Below, piece after piece: positions 15,030 to 24,077 of a DNA stretch of 28,912 nucleotides. The notes under the pieces are model-generated. The model saw nothing but the letters and a program-made list of their open reading frames with translations, was not told the DNA's origin and made no database searches. Source of the stretch: Akkermansiaceae bacterium UBA1506 (lineage in GTDB: Bacteria > Verrucomicrobiota > Verrucomicrobiia > Verrucomicrobiales > DEV007). Where the stretch lies: positions 1 through 28,912 of the forward strand of contig DCQY01000067.1 in NCBI GenBank assembly GCA_002323995.1, read 5' to 3'. The number at the start of each line of letters is the position of its first letter. Positions within the stretch are counted from its first letter, which is position 1. Position numbers and translations under genes: made by a program.

Positions 15030-16217
15030 ATGATCATTGCTCCCAAAATCCGCGGCTTTATCTGCACCACCGCGCATCCGGAAGGATGCGCTGCTAATGT
15101 GCAGTCTCAGATCGACTACGTGAAGTCCAAGCCAGCTCTCGCCGACAGTCCAAAAAAGGTGCTGGTGATTGGCTCATCTACCGGCTACGGCCTGGCCTCT
15201 CGGATCGTTCCGGCCTTTGGAGGTAACGCAGCCACGATCGGAGTTTTCTTTGAGAAGCCGGGCACAGAACGTAAAACCGGGAGCGCTGGCTGGTATAATT
15301 CTGTCGCTTTTGAAGAATTTGCCCACGAAGCAGGCCTCTACGCCAAGAGCTTTAACGGCGATGCTTTTTCAAACGACATGAAGGCGGATGTCATCAATAC
15401 AATCAAAGCCGATCTGGGCGAGGTTGACTGCATCGTCTACAGCCTTGCTTCTCCGCGCCGGACCGATCCAACTGATGGAGAAACTTACAAGTCCGTTCTC
15501 AAACCCATCGGAGCTCCCTACAGTCAGAAAAACTTGAATACTGATTCCGGCGAAGTCGACAGCGTAGCTATTGAACCCTGCACCGATGAAGAAATCGCGC
15601 ACACGGTGAAGGTAATGGGCGGCGAAGACTGGGAAATGTGGATCGCAGCTCTCGATCAAGCCGGTGTTCTCGCTGATGGTTTCACAACCGTCGCCTACTC
15701 CTACATTGGTCCTGATTTGACCTTCCCCATCTACACCAATGGAACAATCGGCAAAGCCAAGGAGCATCTTGAGAGTTCCGCTAAGGCAATGAATGAAAAA
15801 TTTGGAGACACTACCGCTTTTGTTTCAGTGAATAAAGCCCTCGTCACTCAAGCGAGTTCCGCAATTCCCGTTGTCCCGCTTTATATTTCTCTTCTCTACA
15901 AGGTGATGAAAGAAGCCGGGAACCATGAGGGATGTATTGAACAGATTCAACGTCTCTTTGCCGACCACCTCGCCAACGATGGCGCTCCCATTCTGGACGA
16001 AAAGAACCGTATTCGTATTGATGACTGGGAAATGGAGGAGCCCATCCAAGCCGCCGTGGCCGACGCTTGGGAAAAAGTCTCTACCGAGAATCTTTCAGAA
16101 CTCTCTGACTTTTCAGGCTACAAACAAGAATTCCTTCGCCTCTTTGGATTCGGCCTCGAAGGCGTTGATTATGGATTAGAGACCGATTCCGAGAGACCTC
16201 TTCCCTCCCAGTCTTAA
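15030..16217 (+). CDS. fabV: Trans-2-enoyl-ACP/CoA reductase FabV
   Basis: The 395-residue protein matches FabV closely: cofactor loop GSSTGYG at 48-54, VDCIVYSLASPRR (132-144), and the active-site signature with Y235 and K244 (Y-x8-K) in PIYTNGTIGKAK. FabV performs the last reduction of each fatty-acid elongation cycle using NAD(P)H and, unlike FabI, is little affected by triclosan. This is family knowledge. It is a stand-alone gene with its own region after a terminator. The start ATG at 15030 gives the usual MIIAPKIRGFICTTAHPEGC beginning, so it is well supported. No other fatty-acid gene is adjacent. accD lies about 6 kb away in the same window but in a different unit. Confidence 0.97.
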   Translation: MIIAPKIRGFICTTAHPEGCAANVQSQIDYVKSKPALADSPKKVLVIGSSTGYGLASRIVPAFGGNAATIGVFFEKPGTERKTGSAGWYNSVAFEEFAHEAGLYAKSFNGDAFSNDMKADVINTIKADLGEVDCIVYSLASPRRTDPTDGETYKSVLKPIGAPYSQKNLNTDSGEVDSVAIEPCTDEEIAHTVKVMGGEDWEMWIAALDQAGVLADGFTTVAYSYIGPDLTFPIYTNGTIGKAKEHLESSAKAMNEKFGDTTAFVSVNKALVTQASSAIPVVPLYISLLYKVMKEAGNHEGCIEQIQRLFADHLANDGAPILDEKNRIRIDDWEMEEPIQAAVADAWEKVSTENLSELSDFSGYKQEFLRLFGFGLEGVDYGLETDSERPLPSQS

Positions 16218-16289
16218 CGAATCCCAGTTTCTCATAACCTTGACGTTCTCTTGTCATTTAATTTTCCTACGGCCAGTCGTCCAATTATC

Positions 16290-16333
16290 TGTAGAGGCCG
16301 ACCAGGAGGTGAAGGGTAAAGCCCCGTGAAGTG
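16290..16333. repeat. Shared intergenic motif copy 2: TGTAGAGGCCGA then GTGAAGTG
   Basis: TGTAGAGGCCGA (16290-16301) is followed after 24 bases by GTGAAGTG (16326-16333) in the 265-base gap after fabV, matching the pair at 14242-14275. The surrounding AGCCC-N8-GGGCT (16320-16337) could form a small hairpin. The rest of this gap shows no gene. Confidence 0.4.
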
Positions 16334-16482
16334 GGCTCACCATACTGCTTTCTGCCCTACAGCGATGCGAGTCAAAGCGCACCCTCATACAGAACTGAAC
16401 AAAACCTCAGTGCCCCACCATTAGGATTTCGAAAAGGTTACTACCCTTGTCCGCTTGTTTCTGGACGTTCGAATAAGCTTAA

Positions 16483-17493
16483 TTAGCGGGTTGAAAATTC
16501 TTCCCAGGCCTTGGCAATCCCGGCACCCTCCGCACTCCCTTTGTGGAAGATGGTGCGATAGCGAAATATCAGTGACTCACCATTTTCAATCACGTAGTCG
16601 CCCGCGTTGTCCGGGGCATCTTTCTCAAAATGCCCTTGGCCAAAAGGGTTCGCAGTGAAGAGCCCGTAATGGCGTGCATGCCACCACGTGGGATGCCTCA
16701 AATTTGAAGGGTGGTCCATGATTGCAATTCCGACCTCATTTCCGGCTCGATCGACTCCGAAGTAATCAACCCACTTAGCTCGCTTACCCCAGGCAACTCG
16801 GCCGGTCACACCCTCGCTGTTAACGATCTGGCCTCTGGCATGATCTCCTTCTAGTCGAAGCGTTGGAAGAGTTCGGATTGACCAAGCTCCTTCCTTGTCG
16901 TCACTGATCGTGACATCACCTGCATCTGCGATCAGGGTGATCGTAGCATCCACTACCAGAGACCCGGCCTTAGTAAAAAAAAGTCGGAACTCCCGGGTGT
17001 CGGACATGGTGCGTTTTTCAGGCTCATCAAACACCACCCATTCTGACTTCACCCTAAAAACGATATCGTCAGCCGAGCTTTGCACAAAATTCATTCCCTT
17101 GTGACGAACGACACCAAAGGAACGGTCTTTTTGTTTGCCTTCATCAAGAGGAAAGTGCCAGTAGTCGAGGCCATTCACTTTGCCAAGGCCGTACCACATT
17201 CCTCGGTGATGGACGTGGTCATTCGCCTCATCTTCAAAACCTTCTTTCATCGGCCAATGACGAGTCATATTCTCTCCAGACGGACCGATCACCGGATAGA
17301 AGTAGGGCTTTCCCGCCTTAGAACCTGGGTGGTAACTCGTCACGTGATTTCCTCCATGGAAAATCATGATCGGATCGGTTCCGCGAATACTCCAACCCCC
17401 ATTGAATTTACCAACCGTCTGAGCCTTGCTGAGACACGGCGTGAAAATGATAAAAAGGATGTAGAACCGTATTGAAAACGCGAGAAACTTCAT
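16483..17493 (-). CDS. Exported DUF6807 (PmoA-like) family protein
   Basis: The 336-residue protein begins with a signal peptide (MKFLAFSIRFYILFIIFTPC, likely cleaved after SKA at about residue 24). The mature part has the family's histidine-rich core: MIFHGGNHVTSYHPGS, FYPVIGPSGENMTRHWPMKEG, NDHVHHRGMWYG, and a C-terminal NLRHPTWWHARHYGLFTANPFG block. The family is labelled 'methane oxygenase PmoA' in some databases, but that name is misleading: these are secreted or periplasmic proteins of sugar-degrading bacteria, often near Gfo/Idh genes. The role is unknown. A carbohydrate-processing function is likely by context. It sits alone, divergent from hflX by about 95 bases and convergent with fabV. 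Confidence 0.85.
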   Translation of the reverse strand: MKFLAFSIRFYILFIIFTPCLSKAQTVGKFNGGWSIRGTDPIMIFHGGNHVTSYHPGSKAGKPYFYPVIGPSGENMTRHWPMKEGFEDEANDHVHHRGMWYGLGKVNGLDYWHFPLDEGKQKDRSFGVVRHKGMNFVQSSADDIVFRVKSEWVVFDEPEKRTMSDTREFRLFFTKAGSLVVDATITLIADAGDVTISDDKEGAWSIRTLPTLRLEGDHARGQIVNSEGVTGRVAWGKRAKWVDYFGVDRAGNEVGIAIMDHPSNLRHPTWWHARHYGLFTANPFGQGHFEKDAPDNAGDYVIENGESLIFRYRTIFHKGSAEGAGIAKAWEEFSTR

Positions 17494-17594
17494 AGGGATA
17501 GCCGGAAAGCTTTGTAACTATCTCAACTCTTGCTCATTGCCACAAGCGCTCATACCTTACGTTAACGAGTCTCTCAAATTTCTCTTTTTTGTAT

Positions 17595-18917
17595 ATGTTC
17601 GATACCCGAGAAAAACCTCGAATGGTGGAACGCGCCTATCTCATAGGGGCCTACTTCAACCGAGAGGATGAGGCTGTGGCTAACAGCCTCCTTGATGAAT
17701 TAGCCGAACTGGTGACGACGCTAGGTATCAGGATTATCGCCAAGCGATGCATTTTTATCAGGACACGGAACAAGAGATACCTTACTGGAACCGGAAAAGC
17801 AGCCGAACTAATCGAAGATGCTAACGCGCTTAGCGCCGATTGCATCGTCTTTGACAATGAGATGACGCCCTCGCAACAGCGAACTTGGGAGAACGAGGCC
17901 GAAATGACCGTAATCGATCGGGAGGAAGTGATTCTCGATATTTTCAAAATGAGGGCTCAGACTAAAGAAGCGCGGCTCCAGGTCGAACTGGCCCGCATGC
18001 AGTATTCCCTGCCACGTCTGGCTCGGATGTGGTCGCACCTCGACCGCCAGGGTGGTGGCGGCGGTGGCGGCGGTGGTAAGGGTGCCGCTCGGGGCGAAGG
18101 AGAGCAACAAATCGAAGTCGATCGACGTCTCGCCCGCAAGCGAATTGATCGAATCAAAGCTGAACTAGATGACGTGCGCCGCAATCGACAGACCCAAAGA
18201 AAGCAGCGCACAGATGAAGGTATCTGTCAGGCCTCCATTGTTGGTTACACCAATGCCGGAAAAAGCTCTCTTCTAAATGCGCTATCCGGTGCCTCCGTTC
18301 TTGCTGAAGACAAGCTCTTCGCCACTCTAGATCCAACGACGCGAAGAATTGAGCTACCTGACGGGCAACCCCTTCTGATAACTGATACCGTCGGTTTTGT
18401 CCGCAACCTTCCACACCGACTGGTTGAATCATTTAAAGCGACCCTAGAGGAAGCTGTTCTTGCAGACTTTCTTATCCACGTCCTGGACGCAAGTTCCCCC
18501 GAGATTTTTTCACTCTATGAAACAACCGTCAATGTGGTCAAAGAGCTTGGAGCCGGAGAAAAAACTTCAATCATCGTGCTCAATAAGATCGATTTGATTG
18601 ATGTCGATCGCCTCCATGAGTTAGGAAGTCATTTCGATGGCAACTCAGTTTTTATCTCAGCTCACTCAGGGGAGGGGTTGGACAAACTAATCCATCGCAT
18701 TAGTGACATGATGGTGGATCGCGTCTATCGCCTCCAACTGCGGATACCGCAAGCCCGCCAAGATCTAGTGGCGCTGCTTTACCGCGAGGGCAAGATCGTT
18801 AGCGAGGACTACGAGAACAATGATATTCTCATCAATGCTGTAATTCCTCACAGCCTGAGACATCGCTATGATGACTTCATGGAGCCCAAAAAAGCAGATA
18901 AAGAATCGAAGGTCTAG
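17595..18917 (+). CDS. hflX: Ribosome-associated GTPase HflX
   Basis: The 440-residue protein has the HflX N-terminal domain (RAYLIGAYF, YLTGTGKAAEL, VFDNEMTPSQQRTWE, VIDREEVILDIF, and ARLQVELARMQYSLPRL) followed by the GTPase domain: G1 GYTNAGKS (217-224), G3 DTVGF (264-268), G4 NKID (330-333). HflX splits stalled or hibernating ribosomes and is heat-related. The normal glycine-rich linker is replaced by nine Gly codons in a row (153-161, bases 18051-18077) and a GKGAARGEGE segment. A TTG at 17589 would add two residues, but the ATG at 17595 is preferred. It is not next to hfq or miaA here. The preceding 95-base divergent gap should hold the promoter. Confidence 0.97.
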   Translation: MFDTREKPRMVERAYLIGAYFNREDEAVANSLLDELAELVTTLGIRIIAKRCIFIRTRNKRYLTGTGKAAELIEDANALSADCIVFDNEMTPSQQRTWENEAEMTVIDREEVILDIFKMRAQTKEARLQVELARMQYSLPRLARMWSHLDRQGGGGGGGGGKGAARGEGEQQIEVDRRLARKRIDRIKAELDDVRRNRQTQRKQRTDEGICQASIVGYTNAGKSSLLNALSGASVLAEDKLFATLDPTTRRIELPDGQPLLITDTVGFVRNLPHRLVESFKATLEEAVLADFLIHVLDASSPEIFSLYETTVNVVKELGAGEKTSIIVLNKIDLIDVDRLHELGSHFDGNSVFISAHSGEGLDKLIHRISDMMVDRVYRLQLRIPQARQDLVALLYREGKIVSEDYENNDILINAVIPHSLRHRYDDFMEPKKADKESKV

Positions 18918-19059
18918 CCCACAACTTCATTAGAGAGCGGTTTAGATAAACAATCCACTGTCCAGCTTGTGCCGGGCTCCAACTGCAGCAACTAAAGCTA
19001 ACTTCGGAGCGATGACTTTACAGCTCGGAATAAGTTCCAAAACTTCTCCAACCAAACCC

Positions 19060-21033
19060 TCAATTCGTCACTGAACGGGACTCCAAGTCGGCCAATTCCG
19101 ACTCGAATCCACCGCTCAGAATAGGAAATCGACACCAAGTTTTAGGATCCAGGTTCTTGTCATCGACATGAAACCCGGGAGCATATCGTTCGCGTTTCCA
19201 CTGATTTCGGCTCCATAGACGAAAGAACTTTGCCACCCAATCTCGGAGTTGTTTTTTATCAACATCAGGTTGGGATTCACACATCAGCTCCCAAACCTCT
19301 ACCGGCAGCTTTTTATCTCTTATCGCCAGTTTCTCGATGGCATCCAGAATCGGATAAGGCATCAAATCAGTTTCATCCGTCTGACCCTCTTCGCTAGGTC
19401 GGAGTTCAGCTGTCGGTGACTGCGCATTGATCACCTCAAGTTCAGGGATAGCAGCGATATCGGGTGCAGAACCTTCCTGCTCCATCCAGCGCAGCCAGTG
19501 ACGTAGAAAAGCCTTATCGATGCCAGATATAGGGCTCAGCCCGCCACTGGTATCGCCATCCATGGTCGCGTAGCCAACGGCAGCTTCAGACCGATTACTG
19601 GTCGAGAGCAACAATGCGTTGCGGATGTTGGTCAGCATCCAAACTCCGGGAGCCCTGACTCTTGCCTGTATGTTCTGCAGAGGGATATCATCGTCATCCC
19701 AATTCAAATCGCGGCCGATCCCTTTCTCGACCATCAAACGGTAGCCTTCGACCAGTTCGTCGACATCCCATTCCTGGTAGTTGGCTCCGATTGCCTTGGC
19801 CACTGCTTCAGCCGCATCGCGAGTGGTCTTAGAACTATTGCGAGTGCTTTGGTAAACACAGGCAAGAAGTTGTTCCATCATCGGACGATCATCAAAACAA
19901 ATGTGCCCCAGCCTATCGCGGAACATCTCTTCACCAAGTTCCTGAATACCAAGATCGGCCATCAACTTAACAAGTACAGCTGTTGCAGCGGAATCTGCAC
20001 CGCCACTTAGAGAAATGACGAAGCCACCCGAGTAGCTCTTCCTGAGGTAGTCAAAGAGCCCCAGAGCCACGACCCGGGAGAATTCTTCCTCCTTCAGATC
20101 AGCGCCGGTGTTGACCTCTGATGTTGGCGTTTTCACTGCCCCTTTCCACTGGGGGAGAAAATCTACTTTAACTTCGAGCGAGTCTGATACTCCAACGATT
20201 GGACGGTGACTCACTTGCCGCGCTTGATGCATACGCGTCAGATTTAGATCAATCGTTGCTGCTGTAACAATATGATCATGAAATGAAAATCTCTTCCCGA
20301 CCGCCACATACTCCCCACCAGCGGCAATGACAGTTCCTCCGTCATAGACGACCCGTCCTGCTTCATTGCCAAGTAGGTTGGCGTAGACATAGCCACAAGC
20401 AAAAGCGCGTGAACCTTCCAATACGAAACGCTCCCGCACCAACTGCTTACCAAAAGCAAAGTGGCTCGCACTTGGATTAAAAATAAGGTCAACGCCACGC
20501 TGAGCTAATCGAGTGCCGGGACGATTCGCAACCCATGCATCCTCGCAGATTTCAAAACCAATTCGCACTCCGCCTATGTCAAAAAACAGATCGCCTACCG
20601 GCAGCTTTTTACCCTTAAATTTGATCGTTCCCACACTACCTTCCGACCATGGCTTGAACCATCTTGGCTCGTAGTGCAATCCATCTCCAGCAAGGTTCTG
20701 CTTCGCCACAAACCCGAGGACGTTTCCATCAGCGATCAGGGCCACTGCATTATAAACCGAACTCTCATACCAAAGCGGAAGACCAACCGCTACGACGATT
20801 CCGCTGCACTCTTTCGCCAAACGGCTCAGAGAACGCATCGAACGTTCGCCCACCTCAGGAGACAGAAACATATCCTCACAGCCGTAACCCGTCAGTGCCA
20901 GCTCGGGAAGACAGAGAAATCCGATGCCAGACTCCCGAGCTTCCTCTATAGCAGCAATCGCACGACGACGGTTACCCTCCCAATCGAGAGGGACTTGATT
21001 TAAGCAAGCAGCTCCGGCTACAATTCGATTCAT
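19060..21033 (-). CDS. nadE: Glutamine-dependent NAD+ synthetase
   Basis: The protein (657 residues from ATG 21033) has an N-terminal nitrilase-type glutaminase domain with the catalytic triad E44 (LPELALTGYGCED), K111 (VAKQNL) and C163 (FEICEDAW), then an ammonia-dependent synthetase domain with the ATP-binding SGGADS at 343-348. Together they convert nicotinate adenine dinucleotide to NAD+ using glutamine and ATP in the cytoplasm. A GTG at 21063 would add 10 residues (AETIEHAKH-). The ATG start matches the usual short lead to the first strand and is preferred. It converges on hflX across a 142-base gap with no clear terminator and diverges from pyrD. The length is close to the longer family forms of about 650-680 residues. 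Confidence 0.96.
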   Translation of the reverse strand: MNRIVAGAACLNQVPLDWEGNRRRAIAAIEEARESGIGFLCLPELALTGYGCEDMFLSPEVGERSMRSLSRLAKECSGIVVAVGLPLWYESSVYNAVALIADGNVLGFVAKQNLAGDGLHYEPRWFKPWSEGSVGTIKFKGKKLPVGDLFFDIGGVRIGFEICEDAWVANRPGTRLAQRGVDLIFNPSASHFAFGKQLVRERFVLEGSRAFACGYVYANLLGNEAGRVVYDGGTVIAAGGEYVAVGKRFSFHDHIVTAATIDLNLTRMHQARQVSHRPIVGVSDSLEVKVDFLPQWKGAVKTPTSEVNTGADLKEEEFSRVVALGLFDYLRKSYSGGFVISLSGGADSAATAVLVKLMADLGIQELGEEMFRDRLGHICFDDRPMMEQLLACVYQSTRNSSKTTRDAAEAVAKAIGANYQEWDVDELVEGYRLMVEKGIGRDLNWDDDDIPLQNIQARVRAPGVWMLTNIRNALLLSTSNRSEAAVGYATMDGDTSGGLSPISGIDKAFLRHWLRWMEQEGSAPDIAAIPELEVINAQSPTAELRPSEEGQTDETDLMPYPILDAIEKLAIRDKKLPVEVWELMCESQPDVDKKQLRDWVAKFFRLWSRNQWKRERYAPGFHVDDKNLDPKTWCRFPILSGGFESELADLESRSVTN

Positions 21034-21186
21034 GTGTTTCGCGTGTTCGATAGTTTCAGCCACTTTCCAGAAAGGAGCAACGCCCAGTTTAAATACGCTA
21101 AAAACTAGTATTTAGGGATTTCCGGTTTTCAGGGCTTATTTTCTGCCTTACCACATATCGTATATTTGCGATTCCTAATTCTTGCC

Positions 21187-22227
21187 ATGCCCGATCTTTA
21201 TCCTATCGCCCGCAAATTGCTCTTTACCCTCGACGCGGAGACAGCTCATCACACGACGCTTTCCATGATGTCTGCCGCCAAATCCTGCGGTATCCTCTCG
21301 TTAGTAGCAGGTCCCCCACTGCAATCAGGTCAAGAATCCTGCACCGTCGAAGTGATGGGATTGAAATTCCCCAACCGAGTAGGCCTTGCCGCCGGGCTCG
21401 ATAAAGCAGGAACTGTCGTAGGTGCCTTCGGAGACGTCGGATTCGGACACATTGAGATCGGAACAGTCACTCCGCGTCCCCAACCAGGTAATAACAAGCC
21501 CAGGCTTTTCCGACTCAAGGAGCATCATGCCGTCATCAATCGGATGGGATTCAACAATCCCGGAATCGAGGGCGTTCTTCAGAATCTCAAACACTCCCGT
21601 AAAGATTTCGCCGGTATCCTTGGAATTAATATCGGGAAGAATAAGGACACTCCCAACGCAAATTACCTCGAGGACTACCTCACCTGCTTTGAGGGTGTTT
21701 ATGGCGACGCGGACTATGTCGCGGCCAATCTTTCTTCCCCAAATACCGCAGGACTTCGTGATCTGCAAAGCGCCGAAACATGTAGCGAACTGATTAAGCG
21801 TCTCCAAGAAAAACGAGAAGAGCTTAAAGCTAGATTCAATAACAAGCATGTCCCCATCGTCATAAAGATCGCGCCGGACCTTTCTGACGATGCTATCAGG
21901 TCACTCGCCTCTACCTTCAGTAACTCCGGTGTTGACGGAGTCATCACTACGAATACGACTATCGATCGCAAGACCGTGTCCACCCATCCCCTTGCCGACG
22001 AGGCCGGCGGTCTAAGTGGCAAGCCGCTGACCGAAAAAGCAACGGAGGTTCTTTCCCTACTCCGCTCCGAGATGAATCCTGAGATTCCCATCATCGGCTC
22101 AGGTGGTGTGATGAGTGGATCTGACGCCAAGGCTAAGATTGATGCCGGAGCTTCACTGGTCCAAGTATACTCTGGGCTGATCTACAGTGGACCTGCGCTG
22201 GTTCATGAAATCCTCGAGACCATCTAA
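21187..22227 (+). CDS. pyrD: Dihydroorotate dehydrogenase (quinone), class 2
   Basis: The protein (347 residues from ATG 21187) begins MPDLYPIARKLLFTLDAETAH, matching the N-terminal membrane-contact helix of class 2 enzymes. Later come LAAGLDKAG (68-75), the IGTVTPRPQPGN block (91-102), NRMGFNNPG (118-126), the catalytic-loop serine in NLSSPNTAGLR (181-191), and the FMN-binding IIGSGGVMSG. It oxidises dihydroorotate to orotate in pyrimidine synthesis, passing electrons to quinone at the inner membrane. A TTG at 21166 extends the frame by 7 residues but gives an unusual start. The gene is alone, divergent from nadE and convergent with accD, with an inverted repeat at 22337-22360 in the shared downstream gap. 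Confidence 0.97.
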   Translation: MPDLYPIARKLLFTLDAETAHHTTLSMMSAAKSCGILSLVAGPPLQSGQESCTVEVMGLKFPNRVGLAAGLDKAGTVVGAFGDVGFGHIEIGTVTPRPQPGNNKPRLFRLKEHHAVINRMGFNNPGIEGVLQNLKHSRKDFAGILGINIGKNKDTPNANYLEDYLTCFEGVYGDADYVAANLSSPNTAGLRDLQSAETCSELIKRLQEKREELKARFNNKHVPIVIKIAPDLSDDAIRSLASTFSNSGVDGVITTNTTIDRKTVSTHPLADEAGGLSGKPLTEKATEVLSLLRSEMNPEIPIIGSGGVMSGSDAKAKIDAGASLVQVYSGLIYSGPALVHEILETI

Positions 22228-22336
22228 AAAGGACTCGAAACCCAACTACGGAGGCTTTCGCTCCAGGGGAATCCGCTAAATGAAAGCTCTCCCTTCACGA
22301 CCTCAATAATGACCCGTTGCTACGGTGCTTTCCAGC

Positions 22337-22360
22337 CAATAAACCCTTAGCTGTTTATTG
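22337..22360. terminator. AT-rich hairpin between convergent pyrD and accD
   Basis: CAATAAAC (22337-22344) and GTTTATTG (22353-22360) form a perfect 8-bp stem with an 8-base loop, starting 1 base beyond the accD stop. It lacks a T-run and is AT-rich, so it may be a transcript-end structure rather than a strong intrinsic terminator. Confidence 0.4.
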
Positions 22361-22361
22361 C

Positions 22362-23207
22362 TCAAGCAATCCTTTTCCGAGGCATGGTGAACTCGAGCAA
22401 CTGGCCCAGTCTGTCTCGCATTTGGGCGCGGGGAACAATCATATCCACCAAACCATGTTCCAGGAGGAATTCTGCGGTTTGGAACCCGGGAGGCAGATCC
22501 TGATGGGTCGTCTCTTTAATCACCCGGGGGCCAGCAAAGCCAATCATGCAATTGGGTTCCGCCATGATGATGTCGCCAAGTGTGGCAAAACTGGCAGTCA
22601 CTCCACCGGTAGTCGGATGAGTCAGGACAGAAATGTAAGGAAGGCCGGCTTCGTGGTGTCGAGCGAGAGCGCCGCTCGTTTTCGCCATTTGCATCAAGCT
22701 GAGAATTCCCTCGTGCATGCGGGCTCCACCGGAGGCACTGACGATGATGCAGCCACGCTTCTCTTCGGTTGCTACTTCGATGGCCCGAGTCAGTTTTTCA
22801 CCAACCACAGAACCCATGCTGGCACCAAGAAATCTAAAATCCATTACCCCGAGAGTTACCGGGTTATTGAGAATACTACCTCGCCCAGTCACCACAGCAT
22901 CGCGCAGGCCGGTCTTCTTCTGGTAAGACTTCACCTTGTCGTTGTATCCCTTAAATCCTAGGGCATCGACGGCTTCCACACCGGCATCCAACTCCTCGAA
23001 TGAATCAGGGTCCAGCAGCATGGAGACACGCTCTCCCGAAGTCAGAGTGAAATGATGGTCACACTTGGTGCAGACTCGATGGCGCTGCTTCAATGTGAGT
23101 TCGTCAATGATTGCTCCACAGGAAGGGCATTTGTTCCACAGGCCTTCCGGCATGTCGGACTTTTTCTTCCCAAGTGACTTGATGGAGCGCTTTTTGAAAA
23201 TGCCCAT
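22362..23207 (-). CDS. accD: Acetyl-CoA carboxylase carboxyltransferase subunit beta
   Basis: The protein (281 residues from ATG 23207, MGIFKKRSIKSLGKKK) has the N-terminal zinc finger C27, C30, C46, C49 (NKCPSCG...CTKC) followed by the carboxyltransferase domain with the SASGGARMHEG block and the HPTTGGVTASFATLGD and IGFAGPRVIKET segments, all standard for AccD. It forms the A2B2 carboxyltransferase with AccA, making malonyl-CoA for fatty-acid synthesis. An in-frame TTG at 23270 lengthens the frame by 21 residues without family support. The gap to comF is about 99 bases on the same strand. The identification is secure. Confidence 0.97.
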   Translation of the reverse strand: MGIFKKRSIKSLGKKKSDMPEGLWNKCPSCGAIIDELTLKQRHRVCTKCDHHFTLTSGERVSMLLDPDSFEELDAGVEAVDALGFKGYNDKVKSYQKKTGLRDAVVTGRGSILNNPVTLGVMDFRFLGASMGSVVGEKLTRAIEVATEEKRGCIIVSASGGARMHEGILSLMQMAKTSGALARHHEAGLPYISVLTHPTTGGVTASFATLGDIIMAEPNCMIGFAGPRVIKETTHQDLPPGFQTAEFLLEHGLVDMIVPRAQMRDRLGQLLEFTMPRKRIA

Positions 23208-23306
23208 AGAATCAGAAGTAGATGCGATTTTGTGTTCGTAGCAGCGGGGCAACGCCCCCTTCCTCCGCAAAAATAGCGGTTAATGCCACGATCACAACCG
23301 AATTCG

Positions 23307-24077
23307 TTACCCTCTGAGGACAGAAATAGCAGCGATCCAGCTCGGCTCTAGGGCTTCTCGAAGCGCCGCCGCACACTCCGAGACAGTGGATCCTGTTGTC
23401 ATCACGTCATCGATCAACAGGACATTTAGTTCTTCTTCACTGCGTTTGAAACGTTTGGTCAGACGACTTGTCTTCACAGCAAAAGCTCCAGATGGATTTC
23501 TGAGGCGCTCGCTGCGGTCCAACTGCGCCTGCTTCTTCGTGTGGCGAGTCCGTTTCAAAATGTCCATTAATTCGAGTTCAACTCCATCGGGCGCCCGGCC
23601 CAATATCTCGACTGCGATTTCGCGAGACTGATTGAATCCCCGCTCTCGAAGCCTTCTCGGATGCAAGGGTATCGGAACCAAGATCCATCGGCTACGGTGC
23701 AGTCTTTTGTCCTGCCAAACGACGGATAGCAGTGACCCCATGAGCCGCGACAAATGCACTTGTTTCCCGTATTTGAATCGGTGCATTAATTCCCTCGCAA
23801 CACCGCCGCTGCGCCAGGCGCTGACAGCAAAATCAAAATCGAGATCGCGATCCTTGCAGTTCGAACATGGAAACGCTCCCATTAATGGGGGCTCGTAGCC
23901 CCGACCGCAGATATCGCAATATCCGTCTTTAATCGCTGTCAAAGTGGATTCGCAATCTTCACACAAAAACGGGCGCTCCAATTGTCTCTCAGACGTCAAA
24001 GGAATATCGCAAGCCCCACAGGTCGGCGGATACACCAATCCGAGTAGTCCCTGCTTCAGATACGTCAGTCTGCTCAC
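23307..24077 (-). CDS. ComF family phosphoribosyltransferase-like protein
   Basis: The 256-residue protein has a Cys-rich N-terminal part with four CxxC-type pairs (CGAC, CEDC, CDIC, CSNC), then an LVPIPLHPRRLRERGFNQS segment and the PRPP-binding motif VLLIDDVMTTGSTV near residues 215-230. This is the ComF/GntX architecture, linked to natural transformation in several bacteria but widely conserved outside them. The exact role here is unknown. It starts with GTG and overlaps the end of the upstream CPBP protease gene by 4 bases, so the two are co-transcribed. No other competence gene is visible in the window. Zinc binding by the Cys pairs is expected. Confidence 0.9.
   Translation of the reverse strand: MSRLTYLKQGLLGLVYPPTCGACDIPLTSERQLERPFLCEDCESTLTAIKDGYCDICGRGYEPPLMGAFPCSNCKDRDLDFDFAVSAWRSGGVARELMHRFKYGKQVHLSRLMGSLLSVVWQDKRLHRSRWILVPIPLHPRRLRERGFNQSREIAVEILGRAPDGVELELMDILKRTRHTKKQAQLDRSERLRNPSGAFAVKTSRLTKRFKRSEEELNVLLIDDVMTTGSTVSECAAALREALEPSWIAAISVLRG

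Noticed and set aside
16483..17493. Methane oxygenase (PmoA) as a functional name
   Set aside because: The protein is secreted, lacks the membrane segments of particulate methane monooxygenase, and fits DUF6807. The database label is misleading.
21325..21849. 174-codon minus-strand open frame inside pyrD
   Set aside because: Antisense to well-conserved PyrD motifs.
22317..22961. 214-codon plus-strand open frame
   Set aside because: It lies antisense to accD, shows no recognisable domain, and accD has clear family motifs throughout.
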